From contig JANYAA010000184.1 in the NCBI GenBank assembly GCA_025355255.1, forward strand, positions 1 through 6,069: a DNA stretch of 6,069 bases. Reading direction: 5' to 3'. Shown one piece after another: positions 4,832 through 6,069 of the stretch. Source of the DNA: Chloroflexota bacterium (GTDB taxonomy: Bacteria > Chloroflexota > Limnocylindria > Limnocylindrales > CSP1-4). A model generated the notes under the pieces. That model worked only from the letters and a program-made list of their open reading frames with translations. It made no database searches and was not told the origin of the DNA. The translations under genes were made by a program, and so were the position numbers. How positions within the stretch are numbered: the stretch's first letter is position 1; every line of letters starts with the position of its first letter.

Positions 4832-5619
4832 TGCTGCGTCGTCGCGTCATTCCCTGTCTCGACGTGGCGGCGGGGCGGGTTGTCAAGGGCACCCGCTTCG
4901 TGGACCTCCGCGACCAGGGCGATCCGCCCGAGCTCGCCGAGCGCTACGCGGCGGAGGGCGCCGACGAGATCGTCTTCCTCGACATCACTGCGGCGCCGGA
5001 GGGCCGCTCAACGCTGCTCGACATCGTCGAGCGCACGGCCCGTCGGGTGTTCATCCCACTGACGGTGGGAGGCGGCGTCGGCAGCGTGGACGACATGCGC
5101 GGCGTGCTGCGCGCGGGCGCGGACAAGGTGGGGCTCAACTCGCGCGCCGTGGCTGATCCGGCGCTCATCGGCCGCTGCGCCGCGCGGTTCGGCAGCCAGG
5201 CCGTTGTGGTGGCGATCGATGCGCGGCTGGCCGCCAAGAGCCAAGCCATCCCCACAGGTTATGAGGTGGTGGTCAACGGCGGCCGCGACGCCATGGGCAT
5301 AGACGCGGTCGAGTGGGCGCAGCGAGCGGTTGCACTTGGCGCTGGCGAGCTGCTGGTGACCGCCATCGACCGTGACGGCACCGGACGCGGCTACGACACA
5401 GACCTCCTGCGCCAGATCACGGCCGCTGTCCGAGTACCGGTGATTGCCTCGGGCGGCGCAGCGGCACCCGCGGACTTTGTGGCGGCCGTTCGGGACGGCG
5501 GGGCTGACGCGGTCCTTGCCGCCGGCATCTTCCATCGGCGCGAGGTCTCGATTGCGCAGGTCAAGCAGGCGATGGCGGCGGCGGGTCTGCCGGTCCGGCA
5601 CATGGAGGCAACGGCATGA
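4831..5619 (+). CDS. hisF: Imidazole glycerol phosphate synthase, cyclase subunit
   Basis: The (beta/alpha)8-barrel cyclase combines PRFAR with ammonia from HisH to give IGP and AICAR, the latter feeding purine synthesis. It has 262 residues; Asp11 (in PCLDV) and Asp130 (in AIDAR) match the catalytic acids of Thermotoga HisF by position. Arg5, Glu46, Lys99 and Glu173 correspond to the gate residues of the ammonia tunnel, so the partnership with HisH looks intact. Other landmarks are GRVVKG (15-20), VFLDITA (48-54), PLTVGGGV (76-83), VNGGR (148-152), AIDRDGTGRGYD (178-189) and PVIASGG (203-209). VTAIDRDG replaces the more usual LTSMDRDG or LTSIDRDG and is identical to an octapeptide in HisA here. 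HisA and HisF share ancestry by barrel duplication. The start shares a base with hisH (TGATG) and the stop overlaps hisI (ATGA). Confidence 0.97.
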   Translation: MLRRRVIPCLDVAAGRVVKGTRFVDLRDQGDPPELAERYAAEGADEIVFLDITAAPEGRSTLLDIVERTARRVFIPLTVGGGVGSVDDMRGVLRAGADKVGLNSRAVADPALIGRCAARFGSQAVVVAIDARLAAKSQAIPTGYEVVVNGGRDAMGIDAVEWAQRAVALGAGELLVTAIDRDGTGRGYDTDLLRQITAAVRVPVIASGGAAAPADFVAAVRDGGADAVLAAGIFHRREVSIAQVKQAMAAAGLPVRHMEATA

Positions 5620-6069
5620 GCGAAAAGCGGGGCGTACCCGGCGCTGCGGACCTGGCTGCCGGCACCACGGTTCTGACCGCCGACGGCGTGAACTGGGGCG
5701 CCGACGGCCTCGTGCCGGGCATCGTGCAGGATGTGGCAGACGGGCGCGTGCTCATGCTCGCTTGGGTGGACGCTGAGGCCCTGGCGGCCACGCTTGCCAC
5801 CGGCGATGTCCACTTCCATTCGCGTTCCCGCGGGCGGCTATGGCGCAAGGGCGAGGAGTCTGGCCACGTGCTGCGGATCCGAACGCTGGCGCTGGACTGC
5901 GACGGAGACGCGCTCTTGTTGGGCGTCGAACCCGTGGGGCCCACATGTCATCGCGGTGAGCGGAGCTGCTTTGACGCCGATGGGGCCAGAGCGCAGGCTG
6001 CACAGGGGTTCGCCTGGCTGGAGCGACTGTGGGCGGTCATTGCCGAGCGCTCCGCGACCCGGCCCGCCG
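5616..6069 (+). CDS. hisI: Phosphoribosyl-AMP cyclohydrolase, probably N-terminal half of bifunctional HisIE (partial)
   Basis: The gene is open to the right edge: 151 codons plus one base are present. HisI opens the adenine ring of PR-AMP (PRA-CH). After about 25 poorly conserved residues come NWGADGLVPGIVQD, VLMLAWVDAEAL (45-56), FHSRSRGRLWRKGEESGH (67-84), the metal-binding DCDGD (94-98) and PTCHRGERSCF (109-119). The conserved cysteines Cys95, Cys111 and Cys118 needed for zinc are all there. A classical stand-alone HisI would end soon after residue 120-130. Here the frame continues into WLERLWAVIAER (134-145), which looks like the first helix of the HisE phosphoribosyl-ATP pyrophosphohydrolase domain, so a HisIE fusion is likely. 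The ATG lies in an ATGA overlap with hisF, and GGAGG (5604-5608) is a good SD seven bases upstream. Confidence 0.93.
   Translation, partial: MSEKRGVPGAADLAAGTTVLTADGVNWGADGLVPGIVQDVADGRVLMLAWVDAEALAATLATGDVHFHSRSRGRLWRKGEESGHVLRIRTLALDCDGDALLLGVEPVGPTCHRGERSCFDADGARAQAAQGFAWLERLWAVIAERSATRPA

Overview
This is a G+C-rich bacterial chromosomal window (about two thirds G+C by eye) that is almost entirely coding. It holds most of a histidine biosynthesis locus, preceded by the 3' end of an elongation factor G-family gene. No mobile element, CRISPR array, rRNA or tRNA gene was seen. The long-form HisG does not resemble the usual actinobacterial HisG. Together with the style of HisC and the EF-G-like C-terminus, this makes me lean towards an uncultivated high-GC lineage such as Chloroflexota. 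That placement is a guess from memory of these families, not a computed result.

Layout: (1) 1-314, plus strand, C-terminal domain of an EF-G-family GTPase, cut by the window edge. (2) 315-385, convergent intergenic gap with a strong GNRA-loop hairpin that probably terminates transcription from both sides. (3) 386-1162, minus strand, hisA. (4) 1163-1241, divergent control region. Repeats and palindromes cluster here and spill into the first codons of hisA. (5) 1242-6069, plus strand, one tightly packed operon: a TrpR/YerC-family regulator, hisG, hisC, hisB, hisH, hisF and a hisI (probably hisIE) gene cut by the right edge. All six junctions in this operon overlap by 1 or 4 bases, so translational coupling is likely.

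Together the genes supply ATP-phosphoribosyltransferase (HisG, with its own C-terminal regulatory domain), PRA-CH and probably PRA-PH (HisI/HisIE), ProFAR isomerase (HisA), IGP synthase (HisH glutaminase plus HisF cyclase), IGP dehydratase (HisB) and histidinol-phosphate aminotransferase (HisC). Histidinol-phosphate phosphatase and histidinol dehydrogenase (hisD) are not in the window.

The enzymes are ordinary core metabolism and I see no sign of a new enzymatic system. The part worth a second look is the divergent control region. A TrpR-superfamily regulator is the first gene of the his operon. Between it and the divergent hisA lie a three-copy 16-bp-pitch repeat and nested palindromes with a CTAG-containing core. 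That fits an autoregulated histidine-responsive (HisR-like) repressor switching both transcription units from one shared operator. A short hairpin that would occlude the regulator's GTG start and a tiny leader ORF lie just downstream.
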